Notes: generated by a model from the sequence alone, not told the origin. Numbered from the stretch's first letter, positions 48,361 to 58,445 are shown. The stretch is 64,000 nucleotides of DNA from Duganella sp. Leaf126 (GCF_001423125.1 NZ_LMNW01000001.1:329944-393943), one strand, 5' to 3'. Numbers and translations are program-made.

Positions 48361-48414
48361 AGGGGACCACGTAAAACCTACTGCGCGACCCGCTACGGTT
48401 TTTCGAGGTCCCCT
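48361..48414. terminator. Long nested hairpin between convergent genes
   Basis: AGGGGACC (48361-48368) pairs with GGTCCCCT (48407-48414), with a second inner stem AAAACC / GGTTTT. The vWA gene and kdpE converge here. It may end transcription in both directions or belong to a repeat family. Confidence 0.45.
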
Positions 48415-48424
48415 GAAGGGACGG

Positions 48425-49129
48425 CTACGCCGGCAGTTGCAATCGATAGCCGACCGCCGTCTCGGTCAGCAGGAACTTCGGCTGGGTCGGGTCGGCTTCG
48501 AGCTTGTGGCGCAAGTGGCCCATGTAGATGCGCAAATAATGGCCGTTTTCCGACTGCGACGGCCCCCATACGGCGCGCAGCAGTTGCGGGTTGGTCATCA
48601 CCCGGCCCGCATTGGCCACCAGTACCGCCAGCAGCCGGTACTCGGTCGGCGTCAGGTGGACGTGTTCACCGCCGCGCGTCACGCGCCGGTTCTGCAGATC
48701 GACGGTCACGTCGCCAAAGCCGATCAGTCCTTCCTTGCTGGCGGCCGGCTGGCGCTGGCGGCGCAGCGTGGCGCGCACGCGCGCCAGCAGCTCGCCCACA
48801 CCGAACGGCTTGGACAGATAATCGTCGGCGCCGGCATCGAGCGCGCGGATCTTGTCGGCCTCGTTGACGCGCGCCGACAGCACGATCACCGGCACCGTCG
48901 ACCACTTGCGCAGGTCGGTCACGAAGTCGATGCCGTCGCCGTCGGGCAGCCCCAGGTCGAGCACGATCAGGTCCGGCTTGCGGGTGCCGGCGTCGATCAG
49001 GCCGCGCTGCAGCGTGGCCGATTCGAACACCTGCCAGCCCTCCTCCTCCAGCGCGGCGCGCACGAAGCGGCGGATCTGCGGTTCGTCTTCCACCAGCAAG
49101 GCGGTGGGTGTGGTGAGATGATCGGTCAT
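48425..49129 (-). CDS. kdpE: Response regulator KdpE
   Basis: A 234-residue OmpR-family regulator of the potassium-ATPase operon. Receiver domain with phospho-acceptor D58 (LIVLDLGLPDG) and K-containing LSKPFG, then a winged-helix DNA-binding domain (HLTPTEYRLLAVLVANAG; HYLRIYMGHLRHKLE). It overlaps kdpD by 4 bp. Candidate binding arrays are found upstream of kdp and of two neighbouring operons. Confidence 0.95.
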   Translation of the reverse strand: MTDHLTTPTALLVEDEPQIRRFVRAALEEEGWQVFESATLQRGLIDAGTRKPDLIVLDLGLPDGDGIDFVTDLRKWSTVPVIVLSARVNEADKIRALDAGADDYLSKPFGVGELLARVRATLRRQRQPAASKEGLIGFGDVTVDLQNRRVTRGGEHVHLTPTEYRLLAVLVANAGRVMTNPQLLRAVWGPSQSENGHYLRIYMGHLRHKLEADPTQPKFLLTETAVGYRLQLPA

Positions 49130-51888
49130 GCGCGCTCCTGATTCTGGTCCTGCTCCTGCTCCAGCTCGGGCATGGCCGGCGGTGTGCCCAGCGGCAGGGA
49201 CAACATGAACGCCGCGCCACCGAGCGGCGCGGCATGGGCGGTGGCGACGATGCGCCCGCCGTGCGCTTCGACGATGGCGCGGCAGATCGCCAGCCCCAGG
49301 CCTACGCCAGGCTTGGCGGACTCGCGCTCGCCACGCGTGAATTTCTCGAAGATCGCTTCCTCGCGCCCCGGCGGCAGTCCGGGACCGTCATCGGCCACGG
49401 TGATGTTGATCCACTGGCCGTGCAGCGCGGCGCCGATCTCGATGGTAGAGCCGGGCGGCGTGTACTTGGCGGCGTTTTCCACCAGGTTGGCCAGCACCCG
49501 CTCGATCAGCACGGCGTCGTAGCGCAGCAGCGGCAGGCCGGCCGGCAGCGCCGTGCGCACCGTGTGGGCGGTCAGCTGCGAACCGCTGGCGCGCAGGGCG
49601 CTGCCCACGACTTCTTCGAGCGGCTGCCATTGCAGGTTGAATTTCACTTCCCCGCTCTGGATGCGCGCCATGTCGAGCAGATTGGCCACCATTGCGCTCA
49701 TGCGCAGCGCCTCGTCGTGCAGCGCCGTGGCCACCTCGCGCTGGGCCTCGGGCAATGGCGGCCTGGCGCCGGCCAGCGATTCGGACAGCCCCACCAGCGA
49801 CGTCAGCGGCGTGCGCACATCATGCGACAGGGCCGCCAGCAGCGAATTGCGCAGCCGCTCGGACTCCATGTTGACCAGCGCATTCTGCGCCACCTCGATG
49901 TAATGGACGCGCTCGAGGGCGATGGCGGCCAGCGCGGCAAAGGTATCGAGCTGCTGGCGCTGTTCCGGGATCAGGAGCCAGCGCTGGCGCGGCGGCGCAA
50001 TCGCCAGCACGCCGCGGGTGCGCATCGGCGCCACCAGCGGCAGGTAAAACAGCGCGCTGGCCGGCAGCGTGTCGGTGCCCAGGCCCGCGCTCTCGGCATT
50101 GTCGAACGCCCACTGGGCGATGCCGATATCGAGCTGCACGCCGGCCGGCGGGGCCAGCAACCGGCCGCCATCGTCGGGCAGCAGCAGCGTGGCGCGCGCG
50201 CGAAAAGCGCTTTCGATGAACTGGCGGGTGGTATCGAAGATCTGTTCGGTCTGCAGGGCGCCCGACAGCTCGCGGGCAAACTCGTACAGCGAACGCGAAC
50301 GCTTTTCGCGCTGCGCCGCCACCCGCGCCTGGAAGCGCAGGCCCGAGGTCAGGTGGCCGGTGATCACGCCCACGGCCAGCATCACGATGAAGGTGATCAC
50401 GTACTGGAAATCGGAGACGGCAAAGTCGAAGCGCGGCGTGACGAAGAAAAAGTCGAAGCAGGCCACGCTCACGCAGGTCGCTACCACCGATGGGCCGCGG
50501 CCGTAGCGCACGGCCGTCAGCAGCACGCCGAGCAGGAACAGCATGGCGATATTGGCCAGGTCCAGCCACTGCAACAACGGCATGGCCGCCAGCGCGATCG
50601 CGAAACCGACCACCACCGCGACCCCGTAACCGGCGGCGCGGCGCTGGTGCCAGGGCAGGTCGAGGTTGTCGATATCGCTGTCGGCGGCGCCGTAGCCGCT
50701 GCCCTCGCCCTCCTCGCCGGCGCCGCGCACTGCCGGGCCCCCGGTGCTGGCCGCGCCGATTTCGACCAGGTCCAGGTCCGGCGCATAGCGCGCCAGCCGC
50801 TTGCTGTGCGGCGTGCGCCACGGCCAGCCGCCGTGGCTGCGGCCGAACACCAGCTTGGACAGGTTGTGGCTGCGCGCATATTCGACGGCAGTGAGCGCCA
50901 CGTCGCGCCCCGGCACCACGGCGGTGGTCGCGCCCAGGTCTGCCGCCAGCTTGAGCGTGCGCAGGATCTGCTCGCGCCGCGCGGCCGGCAGCCGCTGCAG
51001 CGCCGGCGTCTCGACATAGATTGCATGCCAGCCGGTGCCCAGCTGGCCGGCCAGGCGCGCCGTGCTGCGCACCGTGTGTTCGGCGCCCGGGTTCGGGCCC
51101 ACGCAGGCCAGCAGCGCGGCGCCGGTTTTCCAGATGTCGGCGATCGACTGCTCGACCCGGTAGGCGCGCACGTCGTCCTCGATACGGTCGGCGGTGCGGC
51201 GCAGCGCCAGCTCGCGCAGCGCGATCAGGTTCCCCTTGCGGAAAAAGTTCTTCGAGGCGCGTTCGGCCTGCTGCGCCTGGTACACCTTGCCGCTTTTCAG
51301 GCGCGCCAGCAGTTCGTCGGCAGGCAGATCGACCAGCACCACCTCGTCGGCCTGGTCGAACACGGTATCGGGCACGGTTTCGCCGACGCGGATGCCGGTA
51401 ATGCCGCCCACCACATCGTTCAGGCTTTCCAGGTGCTGGACATTGACCGTGGTGAGGACATCGATGCCGGCGTCGCGCAACTCCTCGACATCCTGCCAGC
51501 GCTTGGGATGGCGCGAGCCGGGCGCGTTCGAGTGCGCCAGTTCGTCCATCAGGATCAGCGGCGGATGACGCGCGAGCGCGGCGTCGAGGTCGAATTCGGA
51601 CAGCGTGCGGCCGCGGTGCGCGACCGCGCGCGGCGGCAGCACGTCCAGTCCGGCCAGCATGGCGGCGGTCTCGCTGCGGCCGTGGGTTTCCACCACGCCG
51701 ACCAGCACCTGCCGGCCTTCGAGCTGCAGCTTGCGCGCAGCGGCCAGCATCGCGTACGTCTTGCCCACCCCGGCCGAGGCGCCGAAATAGATGCGCAGCT
51801 TGCCGCGCGCGGCGCGCCGCTCCCTGGCCTGGACTTGCGCCAGCAAGGCATCGGGATCGGGGCGCTGGCTATCGTGGGGGATGGACAT
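49126..51888 (-). CDS. kdpD: Sensor histidine kinase KdpD
   Basis: A 920-residue sensor of potassium limitation and osmotic state. N-terminal KdpD domain with Walker A GASAGVGKT, then a universal-stress-protein-like domain, four membrane helices (about 430-520), a GAF-like region, the DHp helix with phospho-histidine in LSHDVRTPLTSL, and a HATPase domain (NLVENAAKYT; DDGPGLP; GVGLGLAIC). It ends in a Gln/Glu-rich tail. It lies 26 bp after kdpC. Confidence 0.95.
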   Translation of the reverse strand: MSIPHDSQRPDPDALLAQVQARERRAARGKLRIYFGASAGVGKTYAMLAAARKLQLEGRQVLVGVVETHGRSETAAMLAGLDVLPPRAVAHRGRTLSEFDLDAALARHPPLILMDELAHSNAPGSRHPKRWQDVEELRDAGIDVLTTVNVQHLESLNDVVGGITGIRVGETVPDTVFDQADEVVLVDLPADELLARLKSGKVYQAQQAERASKNFFRKGNLIALRELALRRTADRIEDDVRAYRVEQSIADIWKTGAALLACVGPNPGAEHTVRSTARLAGQLGTGWHAIYVETPALQRLPAARREQILRTLKLAADLGATTAVVPGRDVALTAVEYARSHNLSKLVFGRSHGGWPWRTPHSKRLARYAPDLDLVEIGAASTGGPAVRGAGEEGEGSGYGAADSDIDNLDLPWHQRRAAGYGVAVVVGFAIALAAMPLLQWLDLANIAMLFLLGVLLTAVRYGRGPSVVATCVSVACFDFFFVTPRFDFAVSDFQYVITFIVMLAVGVITGHLTSGLRFQARVAAQREKRSRSLYEFARELSGALQTEQIFDTTRQFIESAFRARATLLLPDDGGRLLAPPAGVQLDIGIAQWAFDNAESAGLGTDTLPASALFYLPLVAPMRTRGVLAIAPPRQRWLLIPEQRQQLDTFAALAAIALERVHYIEVAQNALVNMESERLRNSLLAALSHDVRTPLTSLVGLSESLAGARPPLPEAQREVATALHDEALRMSAMVANLLDMARIQSGEVKFNLQWQPLEEVVGSALRASGSQLTAHTVRTALPAGLPLLRYDAVLIERVLANLVENAAKYTPPGSTIEIGAALHGQWINITVADDGPGLPPGREEAIFEKFTRGERESAKPGVGLGLAICRAIVEAHGGRIVATAHAAPLGGAAFMLSLPLGTPPAMPELEQEQDQNQERA

Positions 51889-51914
51889 GCGGCGATTCTA
51901 CCTGACAGGGTTAC

Positions 51915-52490
51915 TCAACGGCCAGTCTGGTCGAGCGCCAGGTTCAGTGCCAGCACGTTCACGCGCGGCTCGCCGAAAAAGCCCAGGTACTGTGGCCGCG
52001 TGTTCTGCTCGATCAGCGCCAGCACCTGGTTGGTGTTGAACTGACGGGCCGCTGCCACGCGGGCAGCCTGGTAGCGCGCCGCGGCCGGGCTGATGTCGGG
52101 ATCGAGACCGCTGGCCGACGCCGTCACCAGGTCCACCGGGATCGCCGCAGTGTTGCCGGGATCGGCAGCCTTGAGGGCGTCGATGCGCCCCTTGACGGCA
52201 TCGATCAGCGCCGGATTGGTGGGGCCGAAGTTGGTGCCGGACGAACCGGCGCCGTTGGCCGGCATCGGGCTGGTGCCGGACAGGCGGCCCCAGAAATACT
52301 TGGGTGCGCTGAACGACTGGCCGATCAGCGACGAGCCGACGGTTTTGCCGTCCACCGTCACCAGGCTGCCGGCCGCCTGGGCGGGGAACACGGTGGCGGC
52401 GACGCCGGAGACGGCCAGCGGATACAGCACGCCGCAGATCACGGTCAGGGCGCCGAAAATCACGAGCGCGGGACGAAGGGAGGATGTCAT
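51915..52490 (-). CDS. kdpC: Potassium-transporting ATPase subunit C
   Basis: A 191-residue subunit with one N-terminal membrane helix (about 8-30) and a periplasmic domain with the family motifs SSLIGQSF, FWGRLSGT, DLVTASASGLDPDISP and NVLALNLALD. It stabilises the KdpFABC complex and aids ATP affinity. It starts 41 bp after kdpB. Confidence 0.95.
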   Translation of the reverse strand: MTSSLRPALVIFGALTVICGVLYPLAVSGVAATVFPAQAAGSLVTVDGKTVGSSLIGQSFSAPKYFWGRLSGTSPMPANGAGSSGTNFGPTNPALIDAVKGRIDALKAADPGNTAAIPVDLVTASASGLDPDISPAAARYQAARVAAARQFNTNQVLALIEQNTRPQYLGFFGEPRVNVLALNLALDQTGR

Positions 52491-52531
52491 GGGAACTCCG
52501 ATGAGGTAAGTTTGAGCCGGGGTGGCGATGG

Positions 52532-54658
52532 TCAGACCAGGTGCAGCGCCGCGAGCACCATGTCGATCAGCTTGATGCCGACGAACGGCAGCACGATCCC
52601 GCCCAGGCCGTACAGCAGCAGGTTACGGCGCAGCAGCGCCACCGCGCCGATGGCGCGGTACTTGACGCCCTTGAGCGCGAGCGGGATCAGCACCACGATG
52701 ATCAGGGCATTGAAGATCACGGCCGACATGATGGCCGACGACGGACTGGCCAGCTGCATCACGTCGAGCGCCTTCAGTTGCGGGTAGGTGCCCACGAAGG
52801 CGGCCGGGATAATGGCAAAATACTTGGCGATGTCGTTCGAGATCGAGAACGTGGTCAGCGCACCGCGCGTCATCAGCATCTGCTTGCCGATTTCGACGAT
52901 TTCGAGCAGCTTGGTCGGATTCGAATCGAGGTCCACCATGTTGCCCGCTTCCTTGGCCGCCTGCGTTCCCGAGTTCATCGCCACCGCCACGTCGGCCTGG
53001 GCCAGCGCCGGGGCGTCGTTGGTGCCGTCGCCGGTCATCGCCACCAGGCGGCCTTCGCCCTGGTATTGGCGGATCAGTTTCAGCTTGTCTTCCGGCGTCG
53101 CTTCGGCCAGGAAGTCGTCCACGCCCGCTTCGGCTGCAATCGCGGCGGCGGTCAGCTGGTTGTCGCCGGTGATCATCACGGTCTTGATGCCCATGCGGCG
53201 CAGTTCGCCGAAGCGCTCCTTGATGCCGCCCTTGACGATGTCCTTCAGTTCGACCACGCCCATCACGCGGCCGCTGTCGGTCACCACCAGCGGCGTGCTG
53301 CCCCGGCGCGAAATGTCATCGACGGCGCGGCCCACTTCCGCCGGGTACGGCTGGCCCAGCGATTCGACGTAGCGGCGCACGCTGTCGGCGGCGCCCTTGC
53401 GCACCGCGCGCGCCCCGGCGCCGGTGCCGATATCGGCGCCGCTCATGCGGGTTTGCGCGGTGAACGGCACGAACACGGCGCTCAGCGACGCCATCTCGCG
53501 TTCGCGGATATTGAACTTCTGCTTGGCCAGCACCACGATGCTGCGCCCTTCCGGGGTTTCGTCGGCCAGCGACGCCAGTTGCGCCACGTCGGCCAGCTGC
53601 TGCTCGGTCACGCCGGGCGCCGGCACGAAGCTGGCGGCCTGGCGGTTGCCGAGCGTGATGGTGCCGGTCTTGTCGAGCATGAGCACATCGACGTCGCCGG
53701 CCGCCTCCACGGCGCGCCCCGACGTGGCGATCACGTTGGCCTGCATCATGCGGCTCATGCCGGCCACGCCGATGGCCGACAGCAGGCCGCCGATGGTGGT
53801 CGGGATCAGGCACACCAGCAGCGCGATCAGCACGGTGATGGTGACCGGCGTGCCCGCTTGCGCGGCCTGTACCGAGAACAGCGAGAACGGCAGCAGCGTG
53901 ATGGTCACGATCAGGAACACGATGGTCAGCGCGACGAGCAGGATGGTCAGCGCGATCTCGTTCGGGGTTTTCTGGCGCTTGGCGCCCTCCACCATCGAGA
54001 TCATGCGGTCGAGGAAGGTCTCGCCCGGGTTGACGGTGACCTTGACCACCAGCCAGTCCGACAGCACGCGGGTGCCGCCGGTGACGGACGAAAAGTCGCC
54101 GCCCGACTCGCGGATCACGGGCGCCGATTCGCCGGTGATCGCGCTTTCGTCGACCGAGGCCACGCCTTCGATCACTTCGCCGTCGATCGGGATCACGTCG
54201 CCCGCTTCGACCAGGATGTAATTGCCCTTGCGCAGGTCGGTGGCCGGCTGCGGCAGCCAGGTGGTGCCGAACTTGGGCGTGGCCAGCTTCTTGGCGCTGA
54301 CGGTCTGCTTGAGGTTGCGCAGCGAAGCCGCCTGCGCCTTGCTGCGGCCTTCGGCCAGCGCTTCGGCGAAGTTCGCGAACAGCACCGTGAACCACAGCCA
54401 GACGGCGATCGCCAGGATGAAGCCGGCCGGCGCCTCGCCCTGGCCGAACAGCGCCTGCAGGTACAGCAAGGTCGTGATGATGCTGCCGACATAGACGACA
54501 AACATCACGGGGCTGCGCAGCTGGGTGGCCGGGTTCAGTTTGCGGAACGCGTCGGCAATCGCCGGCAGCAGCAGTTCGCTGTCGAACAGGCCCAGCTTCT
54601 TGGGCGCCGGTGTGGCGCCGTTGGTAAACAGCGTCATTTCTTTTTGAGTCGTTGACAT
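52532..54658 (-). CDS. kdpB: Potassium-transporting ATPase ATP-binding subunit
   Basis: A 708-residue P-type ATPase that powers high-affinity K+ uptake. Actuator motif TGES (T175-S178), phosphorylated aspartate D329 in [10 protein letters not shown], and hinge [16 protein letters not shown]. The start at 54658 (MSTTQKEM) has AGGA upstream; an ATG nine codons earlier would overlap kdpA by 11 bp and is less likely. Confidence 0.96.
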   Translation of the reverse strand: MSTTQKEMTLFTNGATPAPKKLGLFDSELLLPAIADAFRKLNPATQLRSPVMFVVYVGSIITTLLYLQALFGQGEAPAGFILAIAVWLWFTVLFANFAEALAEGRSKAQAASLRNLKQTVSAKKLATPKFGTTWLPQPATDLRKGNYILVEAGDVIPIDGEVIEGVASVDESAITGESAPVIRESGGDFSSVTGGTRVLSDWLVVKVTVNPGETFLDRMISMVEGAKRQKTPNEIALTILLVALTIVFLIVTITLLPFSLFSVQAAQAGTPVTITVLIALLVCLIPTTIGGLLSAIGVAGMSRMMQANVIATSGRAVEAAGDVDVLMLDKTGTITLGNRQAASFVPAPGVTEQQLADVAQLASLADETPEGRSIVVLAKQKFNIREREMASLSAVFVPFTAQTRMSGADIGTGAGARAVRKGAADSVRRYVESLGQPYPAEVGRAVDDISRRGSTPLVVTDSGRVMGVVELKDIVKGGIKERFGELRRMGIKTVMITGDNQLTAAAIAAEAGVDDFLAEATPEDKLKLIRQYQGEGRLVAMTGDGTNDAPALAQADVAVAMNSGTQAAKEAGNMVDLDSNPTKLLEIVEIGKQMLMTRGALTTFSISNDIAKYFAIIPAAFVGTYPQLKALDVMQLASPSSAIMSAVIFNALIIVVLIPLALKGVKYRAIGAVALLRRNLLLYGLGGIVLPFVGIKLIDMVLAALHLV

Positions 54659-54674
54659 GATGGGATCCTGCGAA

Positions 54675-56492
54675 TTAATGAGCAAACAGCTGCAAGTGTT
54701 CGACCACGGGACCGAGCGCCAGCGCCGGCACGTAATTGAGCACGCCGACCAGCACCACCACGCCGATCAACAGGCCGATGAACATCGGACCGTGGGTGGG
54801 CATGGTGCCGGCATTGGCGCCCAGGCGCTGCTTGCCGGCCAGCGAACCGGCCACCGCCAGGATCGGCACGATCACGGCAAAGCGGCCGAACCAGATCGCC
54901 ACGGCCAGCAGCGCGTTGTAGAACGGCGTGTTGGCGGACAGGCCGGCAAACGCGCTGCCGTTGTTGTTGGCGGCCGAACTCAAGGCGTACAGGATCTCGG
55001 AGAAGCCGTGCGCCCCGGGGTTGAGGATGCCGGCGCGGCCGGCGTCGGTCATCACCGCCAGCGCGGTCCCGGCCAGCACCAGGGTCGGCGTGACCAGGAT
55101 GGCGATCGAGGTCATCTTCATTTCATACGCCTGGATCTTCTTGCCCAGGTATTCGGGCGTGCGGCCGATCATCAGGCCGGCGATGAACACGGCCAGGATG
55201 GCGAAGATCAGCATGCCGTACAGGCCCGAACCGACGCCGCCGAAGATCACTTCGCCGAACTGCATCAGCACCATCGGGATCATGCCGCCCAGCGGCGTGA
55301 ACGAATCGTGCATGGCGTTGACGGCGCCGCACGAGGCAGCCGTGGTCACGGCCGCGAACAGGCTCGAGGCGCTGATGCCGAAGCGGGTTTCCTTGCCTTC
55401 CATGTTGCCGCCCGATTGCAGCGCGCTCATGGACTGGTCCACGTGCAGCGCCTGCAGCGCGGGATGGGCCTGCTGTTCGGCGCCCATCACGACCACCGTG
55501 GCAGCGACGAACAAAATGGTCATGGCGCCCAGGATGGCCCAGCCCTGGCGGCGGTCGCCGACCATGCGGCCGAAGGCGATGCACAGGCCGGCCGGGATCA
55601 GGAAGATCGCGAGCATCTGCACGAAGTTGGTCAGCGCGGTCGGGTTTTCATACGGGTGGGCCGAGTTGGCGTTGAAGAAGCCGCCACCATTGGTGCCCAG
55701 CATCTTGATCGCTTCCTGCGACGCCACCGGGCCCATGGCCAAGGTTTGCGTTGTGGTGGTCAGGGTCTCGGTGACCGGTTCGCCCTTGGCGTTCTTGATC
55801 GGCTGGTTGTCGGCATCGACCTTGGGCTGGGTGTAGGTGACCGGCTCGATCAGCTGCACTTCCTGGAAGGCGGAGAAGTTCTGGATCACGCCTTGGCCGG
55901 CCAGGAAGACGGCCATGATCACCGACAGTGGCAGCAGCACGTACAGGGTCGAGCGGGTGACGTCGGCCCAGAAGTTGCCGATCGATCTGGTCGAGCGCGA
56001 CGCAAAGCCGCGGATCAGCGCATAGCACACGGCCATGCCGGTGGCGGCCGAGAAGAAGTTCTGGCCGGTCAGCGCCAGCATCTGGGTCAGGTAGCTCATG
56101 GTCTGCTCGCCGCTGTAGCCCTGCCAGTTGGTATTGCCGACAAAGCTGACGGCGGTATTGAATGCCGAATCGGGGCTGACGTTGGCCAGGCCCTGGGGAT
56201 TGAGCGGCAGGAAGGCTTGCAGGCGTTGCAGGCCGTAGACGGCCAGCGTGCCGAGCGCATTGAAGGTCAGCAGCGCGACGGCGTAGGCTTTCCAGCCCTG
56301 GCCTTCAGCCTGGCCATCCTGGCCGGCGATGCCGGCGGCGCGGTACAGCAGGCGCTCGACGCCGGCGAGCCAGCCCAGGCCCGGTACGCGCGATCCATCG
56401 CCCACGCGCGCCAGCACCACGCCCAGCGGCCAGGCCAGCGCCAGCAGCACAGCCAGGAACACCACCAGCAGCAGGATCGATTCGGTGGTCAT
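54675..56492 (-). CDS. kdpA: Potassium-transporting ATPase channel subunit
   Basis: A 605-residue membrane subunit with the four selectivity-filter-like repeats (e.g. [60 protein letters not shown]). The start at 56492 has GGAGG upstream and shares one base with the kdpF stop (TGATG). Confidence 0.96.
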   Translation of the reverse strand: MTTESILLLVVFLAVLLALAWPLGVVLARVGDGSRVPGLGWLAGVERLLYRAAGIAGQDGQAEGQGWKAYAVALLTFNALGTLAVYGLQRLQAFLPLNPQGLANVSPDSAFNTAVSFVGNTNWQGYSGEQTMSYLTQMLALTGQNFFSAATGMAVCYALIRGFASRSTRSIGNFWADVTRSTLYVLLPLSVIMAVFLAGQGVIQNFSAFQEVQLIEPVTYTQPKVDADNQPIKNAKGEPVTETLTTTTQTLAMGPVASQEAIKMLGTNGGGFFNANSAHPYENPTALTNFVQMLAIFLIPAGLCIAFGRMVGDRRQGWAILGAMTILFVAATVVVMGAEQQAHPALQALHVDQSMSALQSGGNMEGKETRFGISASSLFAAVTTAASCGAVNAMHDSFTPLGGMIPMVLMQFGEVIFGGVGSGLYGMLIFAILAVFIAGLMIGRTPEYLGKKIQAYEMKMTSIAILVTPTLVLAGTALAVMTDAGRAGILNPGAHGFSEILYALSSAANNNGSAFAGLSANTPFYNALLAVAIWFGRFAVIVPILAVAGSLAGKQRLGANAGTMPTHGPMFIGLLIGVVVLVGVLNYVPALALGPVVEHLQLFAH

Positions 56493-56581
56493 CACAGTTC
56501 CTCCGCTTTCAGCAGCGCCAGTACCAGGTACACCAGCAGCCCGGCGGAGGCAATGCCGCCGATCAGGTAGAAGATGCTCAT
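56492..56581 (-). CDS. kdpF: KdpF small membrane subunit
   Basis: A 29-residue single-helix peptide beginning [20 protein letters not shown] and ending KAEEL, the length and character of KdpF, which stabilises KdpABC. Its ATG overlaps the stop of the preceding small ORF (ATGA) and its TGA overlaps the kdpA start. Confidence 0.88.
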   Translation of the reverse strand: MSIFYLIGGIASAGLLVYLVLALLKAEEL

Positions 56582-56670
56582 GGCTGGCCTCCCAGCTTGT
56601 CGCAGCCGGCTGCCATCGCCCAGATCGCGGCAGTGAACGCCACGATCGCACCAATATAAATAAAATCCAT
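56578..56670 (-). CDS. Small membrane peptide upstream of kdpF
   Basis: A 30-residue frame starting [20 protein letters not shown] and ending CDKLGGQP. It is a single hydrophobic helix with a short polar tail. It has a GGGGG ribosome site, is the first gene after the kdp promoter, and overlaps kdpF by 4 bp, all of which support translation. It is not KdpF (that follows). Similar short ORFs occur ahead of kdpF in some betaproteobacteria, to my recollection. Function is unknown; a further Kdp-associated subunit is possible. Confidence 0.65.
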   Translation of the reverse strand: MDFIYIGAIVAFTAAIWAMAAGCDKLGGQP

Positions 56671-56702
56671 CACACCCCCGGAGGTCTTGTTTTGATGGAG
56701 GA

Positions 56703-56779
56703 AGGTTAGCGGCAGGCGCCTAAAAACTTTGTAAAGACTTGGCGGCACGGTGTAAACAAACTGTAAACAAGCCGTAAAA
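56703..56779 (-). promoter_or_regulatory. kdp promoter with phased TTTACA half-sites (array A)
   Basis: On the minus strand the half-sites TTTTACG, GTTTACA, GTTTACA, CTTTACA and TTTTAGG end at 56773, 56762, 56751, 56730 and 56719, i.e. steps of 11, 11, 21 and 11 bp. Ten bp after the last lies TAACCT (56703-56708), the probable -10. Tandem half-sites one turn apart suit an OmpR-class activator, presumably KdpE. Confidence 0.75.
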
Positions 56780-56809
56780 AACGCGCGTAGCGATGCCTTG
56801 CTTGGCGTT

Positions 56810-56875
56810 GTTTACACCGCCTTTACGGTTGGCCGGCGACTCTTTAGAACATTTTTACGGGGACAGGCATAGGCT
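56810..56875 (+). promoter_or_regulatory. Promoter of the DapA-like/ParA-like operon with half-site array B
   Basis: On the plus strand GTTTACA (56810), CTTTACG (56821), CTTTAGA (56842) and TTTTACG (56853) follow in steps of 11, 21 and 11 bp. Ten bp after the last is TAGGCT (56870-56875), the probable -10. The design is the same as array A and points the other way. Confidence 0.7.
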
Positions 56876-56904
56876 GGACCTGTCTTCCACCACCTGTAAA
56901 GATC

Positions 56905-57867
56905 ATGAATACTTCGTTTCGCGGCATCTGGGTGCCGCTGGTCACACCGATGGACCACGGCGAGATCGACCTGGTGCGCCTGCAGCAGCTGGCCGCGCGC
57001 CTGATCGCGGACGGCGCCCACGGCCTCGTGGTCTGCGGCACCACCGGCGAGGCGCCGCAATTGAGCCTGGCCGAGCAATCGGTCGCGCTGTCGGCCGTGC
57101 TGGAAACGGCGCAGCGCCGCTGCCCGGTATTGATGGGGGTGGGCGGCAGCGACACCTGTGCCGCTGCCGCCAAGGTCAGGGAATTCGACGACACCGGCAT
57201 CGCCGGCTACCTGGTGGCCACGCCGTGCTACGTGCGGCCGTCGCAGGAAGGCCTGCTGCGCCACTTCGAGGCGATTGCCGGCGCCACCGACCGCCCCATC
57301 GTGCTGTACAACGTACCGTCGCGTACCGGCATCGACCTGGAGCTGGCTACCGCCAACGCGCTGGCGCGCCACCCGCAGTTCGCCGCCATCAAGGAGGCGG
57401 GCGGCAGGCTGCAACGCATGGAAGACCTGGCGCGGCACACGCCGCTGGCCATGTTGTGCGGCGACGATGCGCTGCTGTTCGCAGCGCTGTGCGGCGGCGG
57501 CCATGGCGCCATTTCCGCCTCGGCCCATATCCGCGTGGACCTGTACGTGCAGGTGTACGACCTGGTCCACGCCGGCCGCCTGGCCGAGGCCATGACCCTG
57601 TTCGACCACCTGCTGCCCATGATCCGCCTGCTGTTCTCGGAGCCGAATCCGGCGCCGTTGAAGGCGGCGCTGTCGATGCAGGGGCTGCTGCGCGACGAGC
57701 TGCGCCTGCCGCTGACGGCGGCCAGCAGCGCCTGCCGCACCCGGCTGGCCGCAGCGCTGGCGGCGCTCGATGCGGTGCCGCGCTATGTGCCAGTGCCAGT
57801 GCCAGTGCCGTCGCCCGCATCGCCACAGGTTGCGGAGCACGCTGGCCGCGACGAGGTGGCAGCATGA
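56905..57867 (+). CDS. DapA-family protein (dihydrodipicolinate synthase paralogue)
   Basis: A 320-residue class I aldolase-fold enzyme. All HTPA-synthase catalytic residues are present: T46-T47 in GTTGE, Y109 in TPCY, Y135 and R140 in YNVPSR, and the Schiff-base lysine K163 in IKEA. It may therefore condense pyruvate with aspartate semialdehyde as in DAP/lysine synthesis, or act on another aldehyde. A C-terminal extension of about 28 residues contains PV repeats. It is translationally coupled (ATGA) to the ParA-like gene and shares its promoter design with kdp. Confidence 0.82.
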   Translation: MNTSFRGIWVPLVTPMDHGEIDLVRLQQLAARLIADGAHGLVVCGTTGEAPQLSLAEQSVALSAVLETAQRRCPVLMGVGGSDTCAAAAKVREFDDTGIAGYLVATPCYVRPSQEGLLRHFEAIAGATDRPIVLYNVPSRTGIDLELATANALARHPQFAAIKEAGGRLQRMEDLARHTPLAMLCGDDALLFAALCGGGHGAISASAHIRVDLYVQVYDLVHAGRLAEAMTLFDHLLPMIRLLFSEPNPAPLKAALSMQGLLRDELRLPLTAASSACRTRLAAALAALDAVPRYVPVPVPVPSPASPQVAEHAGRDEVAA

Positions 57868-58415
57868 TCGTCGCCCTGACCGGACACCAGGCAAATGACG
57901 GCAACCACGCCGTCGCCGACCTGGCCGAAGAACTGGCGCTGCTGCGCGTGGCAGCCGGCAACCGGGTGCTGCTGGTCTGCCCCGAACCGTGCGCCTACGA
58001 TGCCCGGCTCTACGACGACCTGGTGATCGACGCCTCGCGCGACGGGGCGCGCGACGCCGCCTCGCTGGCCGGCGCCGCCGTCATCGTGGCGCTGCTGCGC
58101 CGCGCCGACCTCGAACACGACGACCACGCCGCGCTGCTGGCGCGCCTGCGCGCGGCCAGCGCCGCCAATCCCGGCGCCCGCCTGCTGGTCACCGTGGCCC
58201 ACGGCAGCGAGCCGCTCACGCCGCACCAGACCGGGTGCCTGCTGGTGTTCGTCGCCCAGCTGCCCGGCGCACGCCTGGCCGATACGCTGGTGCTCGACCA
58301 TGACACCTACCACTCGCACCACAGCACCTTCGAAGCGGACGCCTACAAGACCGCCAACGTGCTGTGCGCACCGGAGGTGCGCCACCTGTACCGCCAGGTA
58401 TTTGGCACGCGGTAG
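57864..58415 (+). CDS. ParA/MinD-fold-like protein without a functional P-loop
   Basis: A 183-residue protein. The start MIVALTGHQANDGNHAVADL aligns by eye with the ParA opening strand and P-loop, but the Lys and Ser/Thr are replaced (NDGNH). Next come RVLLVCPEP, LYDDLVIDAS (Walker B-like) and a C-terminal APEVRHLYRQVFG similar to ParA ends. ATP binding is thus doubtful. It overlaps the DapA-like gene. Function unknown; it could be a regulatory partner of that enzyme. Confidence 0.55.
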   Translation: MIVALTGHQANDGNHAVADLAEELALLRVAAGNRVLLVCPEPCAYDARLYDDLVIDASRDGARDAASLAGAAVIVALLRRADLEHDDHAALLARLRAASAANPGARLLVTVAHGSEPLTPHQTGCLLVFVAQLPGARLADTLVLDHDTYHSHHSTFEADAYKTANVLCAPEVRHLYRQVFGTR

Positions 58416-58445
58416 CGGCAACCGCGATCGACACCCAGGATCATC

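Noticed and set aside
52541..54655. 700-codon plus-strand frame opposite kdpB
   Set aside because: Shadow of kdpB: its composition is biased to His/Gln/Arg/Asp with no recognisable motif.
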